From JADJNW01 sp964517145 (GTDB lineage: Bacteria > Bacteroidota > Bacteroidia > Chitinophagales > Saprospiraceae): a stretch of DNA of 55,208 nucleotides. Position numbers and translations under genes: made by a program. The stretch is from assembly GCA_964517145.1 (NCBI GenBank), contig CAZFBN010000018.1:1-55208 (forward strand), written 5' to 3'. Under the pieces are notes generated by a model. It had not been told where the DNA came from and searched no databases. It was given only the letters and a program-made list of their open reading frames with translations. Shown here piece after piece: positions 35,521 to 42,473 of this stretch (position 1 is the stretch's first letter; each line of letters starts with the position of its first letter).

Positions 35521-35584
35521 ATTGGTTATTCGGTATCTGTTCTGTTATTCGTTATTTGGAACTTGGTATACCCAAATAACAGAA
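35521..35584. repeat. GGTTATT short repeats with hairpin
   Basis: GTTATTTGG (35551-35559) pairs with CCAAATAAC (35572-35580); TCTGTTATT (35541-35549) also pairs with AATAACAGA (35576-35584). Same family as 23079-23134. Between fixH and the DsbD_2-like gene. Confidence 0.6.
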
Positions 35585-35601
35585 TAATAAATAAAAATAA
35601 T

Positions 35602-36036
35602 TTAAAAAATAATCGCTTCTTCTTTATAATAATCTTTTCCGTTGGCTTGCCAATTTACTTTGATCTTCCAACGACCGGTTTTTAATTTTGAAATATCCAC
35701 TTTTTGTAGTTGCTGTGTATCCGGGCTGATGGCGACTTTAAAATCCTGGCTGCTGTCGAATGGACAAAAGAATTGAATGTCACCCTGCGCTTTACCGACT
35801 TCTGTTGGAAATTGGAAGGTGATGTTTCCTTCTGATTTTACAATTTCTAAATCTTTTAATAAAGCCTGGCTGTTTTTTAATTTATTATAGTGTTGCTGAT
35901 AAGCCAAATCATCGGCATAATAATGGTCAGAAACCAAACTATTATCATACGTCGTGGATTTAAACACCGCAAAAACCAGCACCGCTACAAACGTGCCATA
36001 AAACAGCGCGATTCCTGTGCCCCAATTGAACTTCAT
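35602..36036 (-). CDS. fixH: FixH-like cbb3 oxidase accessory protein
   Basis: 144 residues. N-terminal transmembrane helix (WGTGIALFYGTFVAVLVFAVF, residues 5-25) and a soluble periplasmic domain with DHYYADDLAYQQHYNKL, the typical FixH signature, then a beta-rich end. FixH/CcoH aids copper and subunit assembly of cbb3 oxidase. Lies 65 nt after ccoG in the same direction. Confidence 0.88.
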   Translation of the reverse strand: MKFNWGTGIALFYGTFVAVLVFAVFKSTTYDNSLVSDHYYADDLAYQQHYNKLKNSQALLKDLEIVKSEGNITFQFPTEVGKAQGDIQFFCPFDSSQDFKVAISPDTQQLQKVDISKLKTGRWKIKVNWQANGKDYYKEEAIIF

Positions 36037-36101
36037 TGTTTTATTATTTTTTATTTGATGTTTAACATTTTCTCACATTTCAAAATTCAAATTTCCTAAT
36101 T

Positions 36102-37592
36102 TTACTTAAATGGTCCTAAAAAGTTCGTTTTCACCTGATCCATCACTTTACCGTTCGAGAGTACTTCAATTTTCAAAGTCGTTTTGCGATCTAGCAATTT
36201 ATTGCGATCCATGTCAATAAACATGACACCTTTGGTAGCCACCCCAGGTTTGGCGATTGGTGCTTCGCCCACCAATCGAATGCGACCGTCGGGCGTGGTA
36301 AGTCGAAATTCAATTGGTAGCTCTTCTGATGTTTTATTAATAACTTCGTAATTATATAAATTGCTGATATACGTTTCGTCCACTTCCTGAAACAACATAC
36401 CTGGCGTGCGCAACATGAGTGTTTCCATGCTGCCGCGACTACTCAATAAAATGACATTTACTGCCAACAAGGCTGTTAAAAAGATCGAATACGCAATCAC
36501 TCTGGGTGTAAAAATGCGGCGTTTTTGTTCGGCTATACCATTGTGGCTATCGTAGCGAATCAATCCGCGCGGACGGTCAATCTTGTCCATCACTTCATCA
36601 CAAGCATCAATACAAGCCGTGCAATTGATACATTCCAGTTGTGTACCGTTGCGGATGTCAATGCCTGTTGGGCACACGTGAATACACAATTTGCAATCAA
36701 TACAATCGCCTTGTTTTACAAAATCAATGCCGTTTTCGGCAGTAACGGCGCTGCCACCATTTGCAGTCGCCTGATCGACAAAAGCAGCAATATCTTGAAC
36801 TGGATTTTGGGGCTGTTTTTTAATTTTTCCGCGTGGTTCGCCGCGAATGTAATCGTATGCAATCACAATCGAATTTTTATCGAGCAATACGCCTTGCAAA
36901 CGTCCATACGGACAAATGGTAGTGCACACCTGTTCGCGTAGGTACGAAAAGACAAAATAAAATGCAAACGAAAATAAAATCATGGCGATGAAGCCGCCTA
37001 AGTGCAGAGAGACTGGCTCGGTAGCGATTTTTATCACTTCATCCAAGCCAATGATATACGCCAAAAATGTATTGGAAACCAATACGGCAATGGCGAAGAA
37101 AATGGCTTGTTTAAAGCTTTTTTTCAAAATTTTATCGGTTGTCCAGGGTGCAGCGTTGAGTTTGCGTTGGGCATTGGCATCGCCTTCTATCCAGTATTCA
37201 ATTTTACGGTAAAGCATTTCCATAAAAATGGTCTGCGGACAAACCCAACCACAAAACAGGCGACCGAATACCACCGTGAATAAAATGATAAAAACCATTA
37301 AAGTGAGCATTGCCAAGCCAAACAAGTGAAAATCCTGCGGCAAAAAGACAATGCTAAAAAGAATAAACTTTCGTTCTAATACATTAAAAAGTAGAAAAGG
37401 CTCTCCATTTATTTTAATAAAAGGCACGCCGAATAAAAATGCCAGTAAAAACCAGCTTAGTATATTGCGCCAATTTGTGAAGCGACCTTTCGGTTTTTTG
37501 GGATAAATCCAGACCCGTTTGCCCTGCTGGTCAACCGTTGCAATTGAATCGCGGTAAGCTTCCGTATCGTTGATTTGGGAAGTAGTATTCAT
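36102..37592 (-). CDS. ccoG: Cytochrome c oxidase accessory protein CcoG (RdxA/FixG)
   Basis: 496 residues. N-terminal helices (about 45-210) with GRLFCGWVCPQTIFMEMLYRKIEYWIEG, then two 4Fe-4S motifs CxxCxxCxxxCP and CxxCxxCxxxC (CIDCKLCIHVCP, CINCTACIDAC), then another helix (VIAYSIFLTALLAVNVILL) and a C-terminal immunoglobulin-like domain. CcoG reduces copper for cbb3 assembly in proteobacteria; same role is assumed here. It follows ccoP across a 75-nt gap with a strong hairpin. Confidence 0.93.
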   Translation of the reverse strand: MNTTSQINDTEAYRDSIATVDQQGKRVWIYPKKPKGRFTNWRNILSWFLLAFLFGVPFIKINGEPFLLFNVLERKFILFSIVFLPQDFHLFGLAMLTLMVFIILFTVVFGRLFCGWVCPQTIFMEMLYRKIEYWIEGDANAQRKLNAAPWTTDKILKKSFKQAIFFAIAVLVSNTFLAYIIGLDEVIKIATEPVSLHLGGFIAMILFSFAFYFVFSYLREQVCTTICPYGRLQGVLLDKNSIVIAYDYIRGEPRGKIKKQPQNPVQDIAAFVDQATANGGSAVTAENGIDFVKQGDCIDCKLCIHVCPTGIDIRNGTQLECINCTACIDACDEVMDKIDRPRGLIRYDSHNGIAEQKRRIFTPRVIAYSIFLTALLAVNVILLSSRGSMETLMLRTPGMLFQEVDETYISNLYNYEVINKTSEELPIEFRLTTPDGRIRLVGEAPIAKPGVATKGVMFIDMDRNKLLDRKTTLKIEVLSNGKVMDQVKTNFLGPFK

Positions 37593-37618
37593 TTTGAAAA
37601 AAGTTGAAAAGTTGACTT

Positions 37619-37653
37619 GTTGAAAGGTTGATATTTTACATCAACCTTTCAAC
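37619..37653. repeat. GGTTGAA hairpin between ccoP and ccoG
   Basis: GTTGAAAGGTTGAT (37619-37632) and ATCAACCTTTCAAC (37640-37653) form a perfect 14-bp stem with loop ATTTTAC. It belongs to the same heptad-repeat family as 30836-30945. Could set the ratio of oxidase to accessory transcripts. Confidence 0.65.
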
Positions 37654-37667
37654 TTGTAAACTATATA

Positions 37668-38636
37668 TTAATTCATTCCTATTGTTTGAGTTTGTTGCGT
37701 TGACGTTGTATCACTTGCGGATGGTGCTGCTTGCATTTTTTCGCCTTGTGGTTCCTTCGCGTTTGGCGGATTGGTACCTTGCAGTGTCAAGATGAAACTT
37801 GCTACCTTCTGCATATCAACTGGGCGAAGCTGCGCACTCCAGGCAATCATCCCTTTTTCAGGCACACCGTACTTGATGGTTTTGAAAATGTCATTAATGG
37901 TACCGCCGTGTAGCCAGTATTCATCTGCCATATTTGGACCAACGCCACCTTCACCACCTGCACCATGACATACCAAGCAGTTGGCATCCCAAATTGTTTT
38001 GCCTTGAGAAATTGCATCTGCATCTGTCAAAGCAATTACATTGGTTTCATCAACATTGTTAGCCTGCTTGGCTAAATAAGCTTCCACAGCTACCTGTGCT
38101 TTTTCAACTTCTATTGCGTATTCTTCATCAGAGCTTGGACCTGGACCTCCCCAGTGATAATAAACCATGTAAATACCAGAGAAAACAATGGTAATAACGA
38201 ACAGCGCAACCCACCAAGGTGGAAGGCTATTGTCCAATTCCCGAATGCCATCATAGTCATGCTGCAAATCAATTTCTTCTTCGCGTTCTACGGGTACTGC
38301 CTTTGTCCAATTCTTGATGAGGCGATCCCAGAAGCTGGAAGTTTCCGTTTTTTTCACTTCTTCCAGGTAGGTTTGCAAACCTTGCTCCTGGTAAATGCGA
38401 ATTTGCTGCACTTTAACCATCACATTGAGCAAGTAAACCAATGTAGCCAACGCACCCAGGATCACTGCCGCTGCGGCGATTAGCGTGATGTTGGAAAAAA
38501 GGGATTCGTAAAAATTAGCATTGCTTGCCGGAGCGGCGGTTGCAGCAGCATCCTGAGCAGCGGCACCGAGCGCCAAAAAACCGAAGGCAGTTGCTAAGCC
38601 GGCTATTCTCCAAATTTTATTTTTCATAACGGTCAT
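37668..38636 (-). CDS. ccoP: cbb3 oxidase subunit CcoP, monoheme
   Basis: 322 residues. A cleavable signal or first helix (residues 5-27), transmembrane helices at about 48-72 and 139-160 (WWVALFVITIVFSGIYMVYYHW), and one cytochrome c domain with CLVCH at residues 220-224 and candidate axial Met in PEKGMIAW. Only one CxxCH is present, whereas proteobacterial CcoP has two; I believe one is usual in Bacteroidota. The ATG overlaps the ccoQ stop by 1 nt (TAATG). The Ala/Thr/Gln-rich tail is likely disordered. Confidence 0.92.
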   Translation of the reverse strand: MTVMKNKIWRIAGLATAFGFLALGAAAQDAAATAAPASNANFYESLFSNITLIAAAAVILGALATLVYLLNVMVKVQQIRIYQEQGLQTYLEEVKKTETSSFWDRLIKNWTKAVPVEREEEIDLQHDYDGIRELDNSLPPWWVALFVITIVFSGIYMVYYHWGGPGPSSDEEYAIEVEKAQVAVEAYLAKQANNVDETNVIALTDADAISQGKTIWDANCLVCHGAGGEGGVGPNMADEYWLHGGTINDIFKTIKYGVPEKGMIAWSAQLRPVDMQKVASFILTLQGTNPPNAKEPQGEKMQAAPSASDTTSTQQTQTIGMN

Positions 38637-38812
38637 TATTCAGGTTTAACAGGTTTAGCGTCTTCCAGCGGCAGATGCGCCATTTTCTCGGTGTAATTTT
38701 TATTGCGACCTAAGATGACGAATGTGCTGATGAGGAAGACGAGAAAGAATGTCACCAGCGCAAAAATTGCCATCCAGTTGATATTGCTACCTTCTAAAAT
38801 ATATTTGAACAT
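38636..38812 (-). CDS. ccoQ: Small cbb3 subunit CcoQ-like protein
   Basis: 58 residues beginning MFKYILEGSNINWMAIFALV, one transmembrane helix at residues 13-34, and a polar tail LGRNKNYTEKMAHLPLEDAKP. Position between ccoNO and ccoP, length and single helix match CcoQ. It overlaps the ccoP ATG by 1 nt. The sequence is short, so identity rests mainly on location. Confidence 0.82.
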   Translation of the reverse strand: MFKYILEGSNINWMAIFALVTFFLVFLISTFVILGRNKNYTEKMAHLPLEDAKPVKPE

Positions 38813-38824
38813 GATTTTTTGATT

Positions 38825-38908
38825 TTAATGCTGTTGATACTATGGATACTGTTGATGCTACGGATGCTTTTGTATCGCGTAGCTAGCATCCAAAGTATCG
38901 CACAGCTA
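38825..38908. repeat. 18-bp tandem repeat with fold-back between ccoNO and ccoQ
   Basis: GTTGATACTATGGATACT (38833-38850) is followed directly by GTTGATGCTACGGATGCT (38851-38868), then CGCGTAGCTAGCATCC which can fold back on GGATGCT. Shares a 15-mer with 21840-21854. Confidence 0.7.
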
Positions 38909-38912
38909 GTGC

Positions 38913-41042
38913 TTATTGTGTTGCTTGTGGTTTCGGCTTGATATCTGTACCTAATCTTTGCAAGTAAGCGATCATCGCAATGATTTCCTTTTTCTCCAAT
39001 CCTTCTTGTTTGATACCGTCTTTTTGCAAGTTTTCAGCAATAGATTTTGCTTGCTTTTGCAAGTCAGCCACTGCGTCATAATCTGCTGCATAAGGCGTAC
39101 CCAGTGTGCGTAAAGTTTTGATTTTAGCTGCGGTGTACTGCGTGTTCAGGTCGTGACGCAACAACCAAGGGTAGCGGGGCATGATAGAACCTGGCGACAT
39201 ACTTGTTGGATCGAGCATGTGATTGTAGTGCCAGCTATCAGGGTACTTGCCGCCTTCGCGTTGCAGGTCAGGACCGGTACGTTTAGAACCCCACAAGAAC
39301 GGACGGTCGTAGATGTATTCGCCTGATTTGGAATATTCTCCATAACGTTCTGTTTCTGAACGGAATGGACGTACCATTTGAGAGTGGCAACCCAAGCAAC
39401 CTTCGCGGATGTAAATATCGCGCCCTTCTAATTCCAATGCCGTGTAAGGCTTCACGGATTCAATTTTTGGTACATTGCTATCAATCAATGCCATCGGGAA
39501 GATTTCAACGATACCACCAATAAGGATTGCAATGGTGCTTGCCAATAAGAATTGGATTGGACGACGCTCAATCCATTTGTGCCAGTATTCACCTTTATGT
39601 GCAACTGGTATCACACGTGCTGGCGCTTCTGCTGCTTCATATGCCACAAAGGAGCCTTGACCTGCCGTTTTCATCAAGTTGTACACCATCATGAATACGC
39701 CTACAAAATACATCGTACCGCCTAGCGCGCGCATCGCGTACATTGGAATAAGCTGTGTGACGGTTTCCAGGAAGTTTGGATAAGCCAGGAAGCCATCTGG
39801 TGTAAATTGTTTCCACATCAAAGCTTGTGTCCAACCTGACCAATACAATGGGATGGCATAAAACAGAATACCTAATGTACCAATCCAGAAGTGAGAATTT
39901 GCCAGTTTGGTAGAATATAGATTTGTCTGATACATTCTCGGAATCAACCAGTATAGTACACCAAAGGTGAGGAAGCCATTCCAACCCAGCGCGCCCACGT
40001 GTACGTGACCAATGGTCCAGTCCGTAAAGTGGCTGATCGCGTTTACCGATTTCACTGAAAGCATAGGACCCTCAAACGTAGCCATACCGTAAGCCGTCAC
40101 AGCTACCACCATGAATTTCAAAACTGGGTCTTGACGCACGCTATCCCATGCGCCGCGCAAGGTCAACAAACCATTTAACATACCACCCCAGGATGGTGCA
40201 ATCAACATCACAGAGAACACTGTACCCAATGACTGTGCCCAGTCAGGCAGCGAAGAATAAAGCAAATGGTGTGGACCCGCCCAGATGTAAATGAAAATCA
40301 GCGCCCAGAAGTGAATAATGGACAATTTGTAAGAATAAACCGGTCGGTTGGCAGCTTTTGGCATGAAGTAATACATCAAGCCCAGGTATGGTGTGGTTAA
40401 GAAGAATGCTACGGCATTATGACCATACCACCATTGTACCAAAGCATCTTGCACACCTGCAAACACTGGATAACTTTTCCAAAGGTGAACCGGCAATTCC
40501 AAGTTATTACCAATGTGTAGCACCGTTACTGTAATCCAGGTTGCAATGTAAAACCAGATTGCAACATACAAGTGATTTTCACGCCGTTTTAAAATTGTAC
40601 CAAACATGTTGATACCAAAAGCAACCCAAACCACTGCAATGGCAAGGTCAATGGGCCATTCCAATTCTGCGTATTCATGCGAACTGGTAATACCCAGCGG
40701 GAGCGTCACTGCTGCCGACAAAATGATGGCTTGCCAGCCCCAAAAGTGAAATTCGCTCAAGAATTTACTAAACATCGGCGCTTTTACAAGACGTTGCAAC
40801 GAATAGTACACGCCCATAAAAATACCGTTACCCACAAATGCAAAAATCACCGCATTGGTGTGCAGTGGGCGAATGCGTCCGAATGTGGTATAAGGCAAAT
40901 CTAAATTGAGCGCCGGAAAAACCAACTGCAACGCAGCCAGCAAACCTACCAGCATCCCAATTACGCCAAACACCACTGATGCAATGGCGAACTTGCGCAC
41001 GATCGCATTATCGTAACTGAATTTCTCTACAACAGGTGTCAT
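38913..41042 (-). CDS. ccoNO: Fused cbb3 oxidase subunits CcoN-CcoO
   Basis: 709 residues. Residues 1-470 are the 12-helix heme-copper core (CcoN), with active-site segments HTNAVIFAFVGN, YGHNAVAFFLTTPYLGLMYYF, GPHHLLY and IGHVHVGALGWNGF. Residues 490-709 are CcoO: one transmembrane helix then a cytochrome c domain with CLGCHSQMVRPF (CxxCH at 549-553). Elsewhere these are two genes; the fusion is typical for Bacteroidota. The complex reduces O2 to water at high affinity and pumps protons. Followed by ccoQ and ccoP after a repeat-rich gap. Confidence 0.95.
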   Translation of the reverse strand: MTPVVEKFSYDNAIVRKFAIASVVFGVIGMLVGLLAALQLVFPALNLDLPYTTFGRIRPLHTNAVIFAFVGNGIFMGVYYSLQRLVKAPMFSKFLSEFHFWGWQAIILSAAVTLPLGITSSHEYAELEWPIDLAIAVVWVAFGINMFGTILKRRENHLYVAIWFYIATWITVTVLHIGNNLELPVHLWKSYPVFAGVQDALVQWWYGHNAVAFFLTTPYLGLMYYFMPKAANRPVYSYKLSIIHFWALIFIYIWAGPHHLLYSSLPDWAQSLGTVFSVMLIAPSWGGMLNGLLTLRGAWDSVRQDPVLKFMVVAVTAYGMATFEGPMLSVKSVNAISHFTDWTIGHVHVGALGWNGFLTFGVLYWLIPRMYQTNLYSTKLANSHFWIGTLGILFYAIPLYWSGWTQALMWKQFTPDGFLAYPNFLETVTQLIPMYAMRALGGTMYFVGVFMMVYNLMKTAGQGSFVAYEAAEAPARVIPVAHKGEYWHKWIERRPIQFLLASTIAILIGGIVEIFPMALIDSNVPKIESVKPYTALELEGRDIYIREGCLGCHSQMVRPFRSETERYGEYSKSGEYIYDRPFLWGSKRTGPDLQREGGKYPDSWHYNHMLDPTSMSPGSIMPRYPWLLRHDLNTQYTAAKIKTLRTLGTPYAADYDAVADLQKQAKSIAENLQKDGIKQEGLEKKEIIAMIAYLQRLGTDIKPKPQATQ

Positions 41043-41045
41043 TGA

Positions 41046-41207
41046 TTACGAATTTTTGTTTTCTGTTTGCTTATCATCAAATAAAATTCTAACCGAAGGA
41101 GTGTAATCATCGTCGTACTGACCGCTCTTCACCGCCCACAGGAAGGCACCTAAGAACCCCAAAGCGACCACCAAACTGACGAGAATTAAAACAAATATGA
41201 TCTTCAT
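41046..41207 (-). CDS. ccoS: cbb3 oxidase maturation protein CcoS
   Basis: 53 residues: MKIIFVLILVSLVVALGFLG, one transmembrane helix (3-24), then AVKSGQYDDDYTPSVRILFDD. The 'WAVKSGQYDD' part is the CcoS signature. CcoS helps insert heme and copper into the oxidase. Its stop is 3 nt before the ccoNO ATG. It is the first gene of the block. Confidence 0.9.
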   Translation of the reverse strand: MKIIFVLILVSLVVALGFLGAFLWAVKSGQYDDDYTPSVRILFDDKQTENKNS

Positions 41208-41321
41208 GGTCAATTGCGTATTGAGTGTTAATCTTTTAGTGATTATAGTTTATTGGCTTCAATTTCAAGTATTTAAGCGCAACTGTCATCACATTGTAAT
41301 AATGGTGCAAGTTAGACCTGG

Positions 41322-41337
41322 TGTGATCCTTACCACA
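41322..41337. promoter_or_regulatory. CRP-like palindrome 1 upstream of ccoS
   Basis: TGTGATCCTTACCACA: TGTGA, 6 nt, CCACA, one mismatch from the CRP consensus TGTGA-N6-TCACA. It lies 115-130 nt before the ccoS start. A TACAAT sequence at 41292-41297 (reverse strand) would make it a -42-centred site. Confidence 0.4.
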
Positions 41338-41357
41338 TGAGGAAAGTCAGAGACAGG

Positions 41358-41375
41358 GGGTGATTTTTGTCACCC
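41358..41375. promoter_or_regulatory. CRP/FNR-like palindrome 2 upstream of ccoS
   Basis: GGGTGA, TTTTTG, TCACCC: perfect 6-bp arms with 6-nt spacer, the CRP/FNR-superfamily geometry (TGA-N6-TCA). Centre is 37 bp from palindrome 1. An oxygen- or redox-responsive regulator is a reasonable guess for a cbb3 block. Confidence 0.5.
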
Positions 41376-41716
41376 TAATCAAGATTCGTTGAAGATTATG
41401 ATGGATTTTATTTAAAATATTAAACAAAATGAAAAATTAAACTTGTCTGGTTAAATATTTGAAAAAAACAAATAGCCGTTCTCCTGAACGCGCGCCGTGC
41501 CATTGGCTGGGAACCTGTAATTTATTGAGCATTTTTTATTAATAATTTTTACGAGGAGGCGCAAAGAAGCAGCGCGTCGATAATCAAAATTTACAATTTC
41601 CTCCGCACTGTGCGAAAATTCTTTTTGCAAAAAAAAGTTATAATACATTGATAATCAGGTGATTTAATAAGATCGACGTAATCGAATGTTAAACCAGAAA
41701 GATCAAAAAATAGAGA

Positions 41717-41759
41717 AGCCACCCTGAGTTTTGCGGAAAGCGAAAATTTCAAGATGGCT
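41717..41759 (-). terminator. Terminator downstream of the membrane protein gene
   Basis: AGCCACCCTGA (41717-41727) and TCAAGATGGCT (41749-41759) pair with two wobbles; leftward it is followed by TCTCTATTTTTTG. 17 nt past the stop at 41777. Confidence 0.5.
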
Positions 41760-41776
41760 GCTGTACGGAAGGCTCA

Positions 41777-42316
41777 TTATTTAGATGCGTGCTTGAGAAT
41801 GTCTGCTTCACTGACTTGCCGGAATGAAAATTTATAGCCTTCATACACCGCAATGCCGTAAAACAGCAAATCCATAACGCTGAACGTTTCTGTCATAAGC
41901 TGTGGCACCATGCCGAAATTGATGCGCGACAGCGTATCAAAATAGCCCAGCCCTTCCGCTTCTGAGATGAAACCAACGATGCTGAAAAAGTTGCCCAATA
42001 CGCAACCCAGCAAGGCGAGCGCTCCGCCCGCAATACCGAAGGAATTGTCTAAACCTTTGCCGGCATACCGTACTGCATAACCGACAAAAAAGCCAACAGC
42101 CAATGCCATGTATCCGATCTGATAGCCTGTTAAGACGGTAATTACTGCCCAAAGCGCAGCACTGAGAATGGCAGCGCCGAGCCCTGCTGCAATGCCGTTG
42201 GAGAGATTTTGTTCGAGTTTTAGTTGTTCAAGGTAACGTTTTAGCTTGTTCTGGTCGATGGTTACTTCTTCTTCTGGTTGGAGCGACTCCTGATTTAGTT
42301 CTTGGTTCGTTTCCAT
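41777..42316 (-). CDS. Hypothetical membrane protein
   Basis: 179 residues. A charged N-terminus (TNQELNQESLQPEEEVTIDQNKLKRYLEQLKLEQNLSN), then three or four hydrophobic segments between about 40 and 130 (GIAAGLGAAILSAALWAVIT, YMALAVGFFVGYAVRYAGKG, AGGALALLGCVLGNFFSIVG), and a C-terminal soluble part (YEGYKFSFRQVSEADILKH). I do not recognise the family, though similar short proteins occur widely in Bacteroidota. Confidence 0.7.
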   Translation of the reverse strand: METNQELNQESLQPEEEVTIDQNKLKRYLEQLKLEQNLSNGIAAGLGAAILSAALWAVITVLTGYQIGYMALAVGFFVGYAVRYAGKGLDNSFGIAGGALALLGCVLGNFFSIVGFISEAEGLGYFDTLSRINFGMVPQLMTETFSVMDLLFYGIAVYEGYKFSFRQVSEADILKHASK

Positions 42317-42400
42317 TTTGTTTGGTTTAGTGATGAAAGTATAAAGGTAATATTAATTCGATTATAATTTCTGTATAATAGTTAAAATTTAAAACAAAAA

Positions 42401-42425
42401 GAAGCCACTGATTACCAATGACTTC
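42401..42425. terminator. Intrinsic terminator downstream of the M1 peptidase gene
   Basis: GAAGCCACTG (42401-42410) and CAATGACTTC (42416-42425) form a 10-bp stem with a G-T wobble. Leftward it is followed by TTTTTGTTTT, so it best terminates the reverse-strand peptidase transcript, 48 nt after its stop. Confidence 0.65.
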
Positions 42426-42473
42426 CTTTTATTTTAAAATATCATGTTTTCAACTTTCAAATATAAATCCCTC

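Larger units (their letters stand above)
41208..41776. other. Long regulatory region upstream of the cbb3 block
   Basis: 569 bp with the two palindromes and, at its right end, a terminator at 41717-41759. No ccoI (copper ATPase) gene is here. The reverse frame at 41451-41648 has no family features and is not called. Confidence 0.6.

Noticed and set aside
41451..41648. Reverse-strand 65-residue frame upstream of the cbb3 block
   Set aside because: No domain, no signal, AT-rich chance frame.
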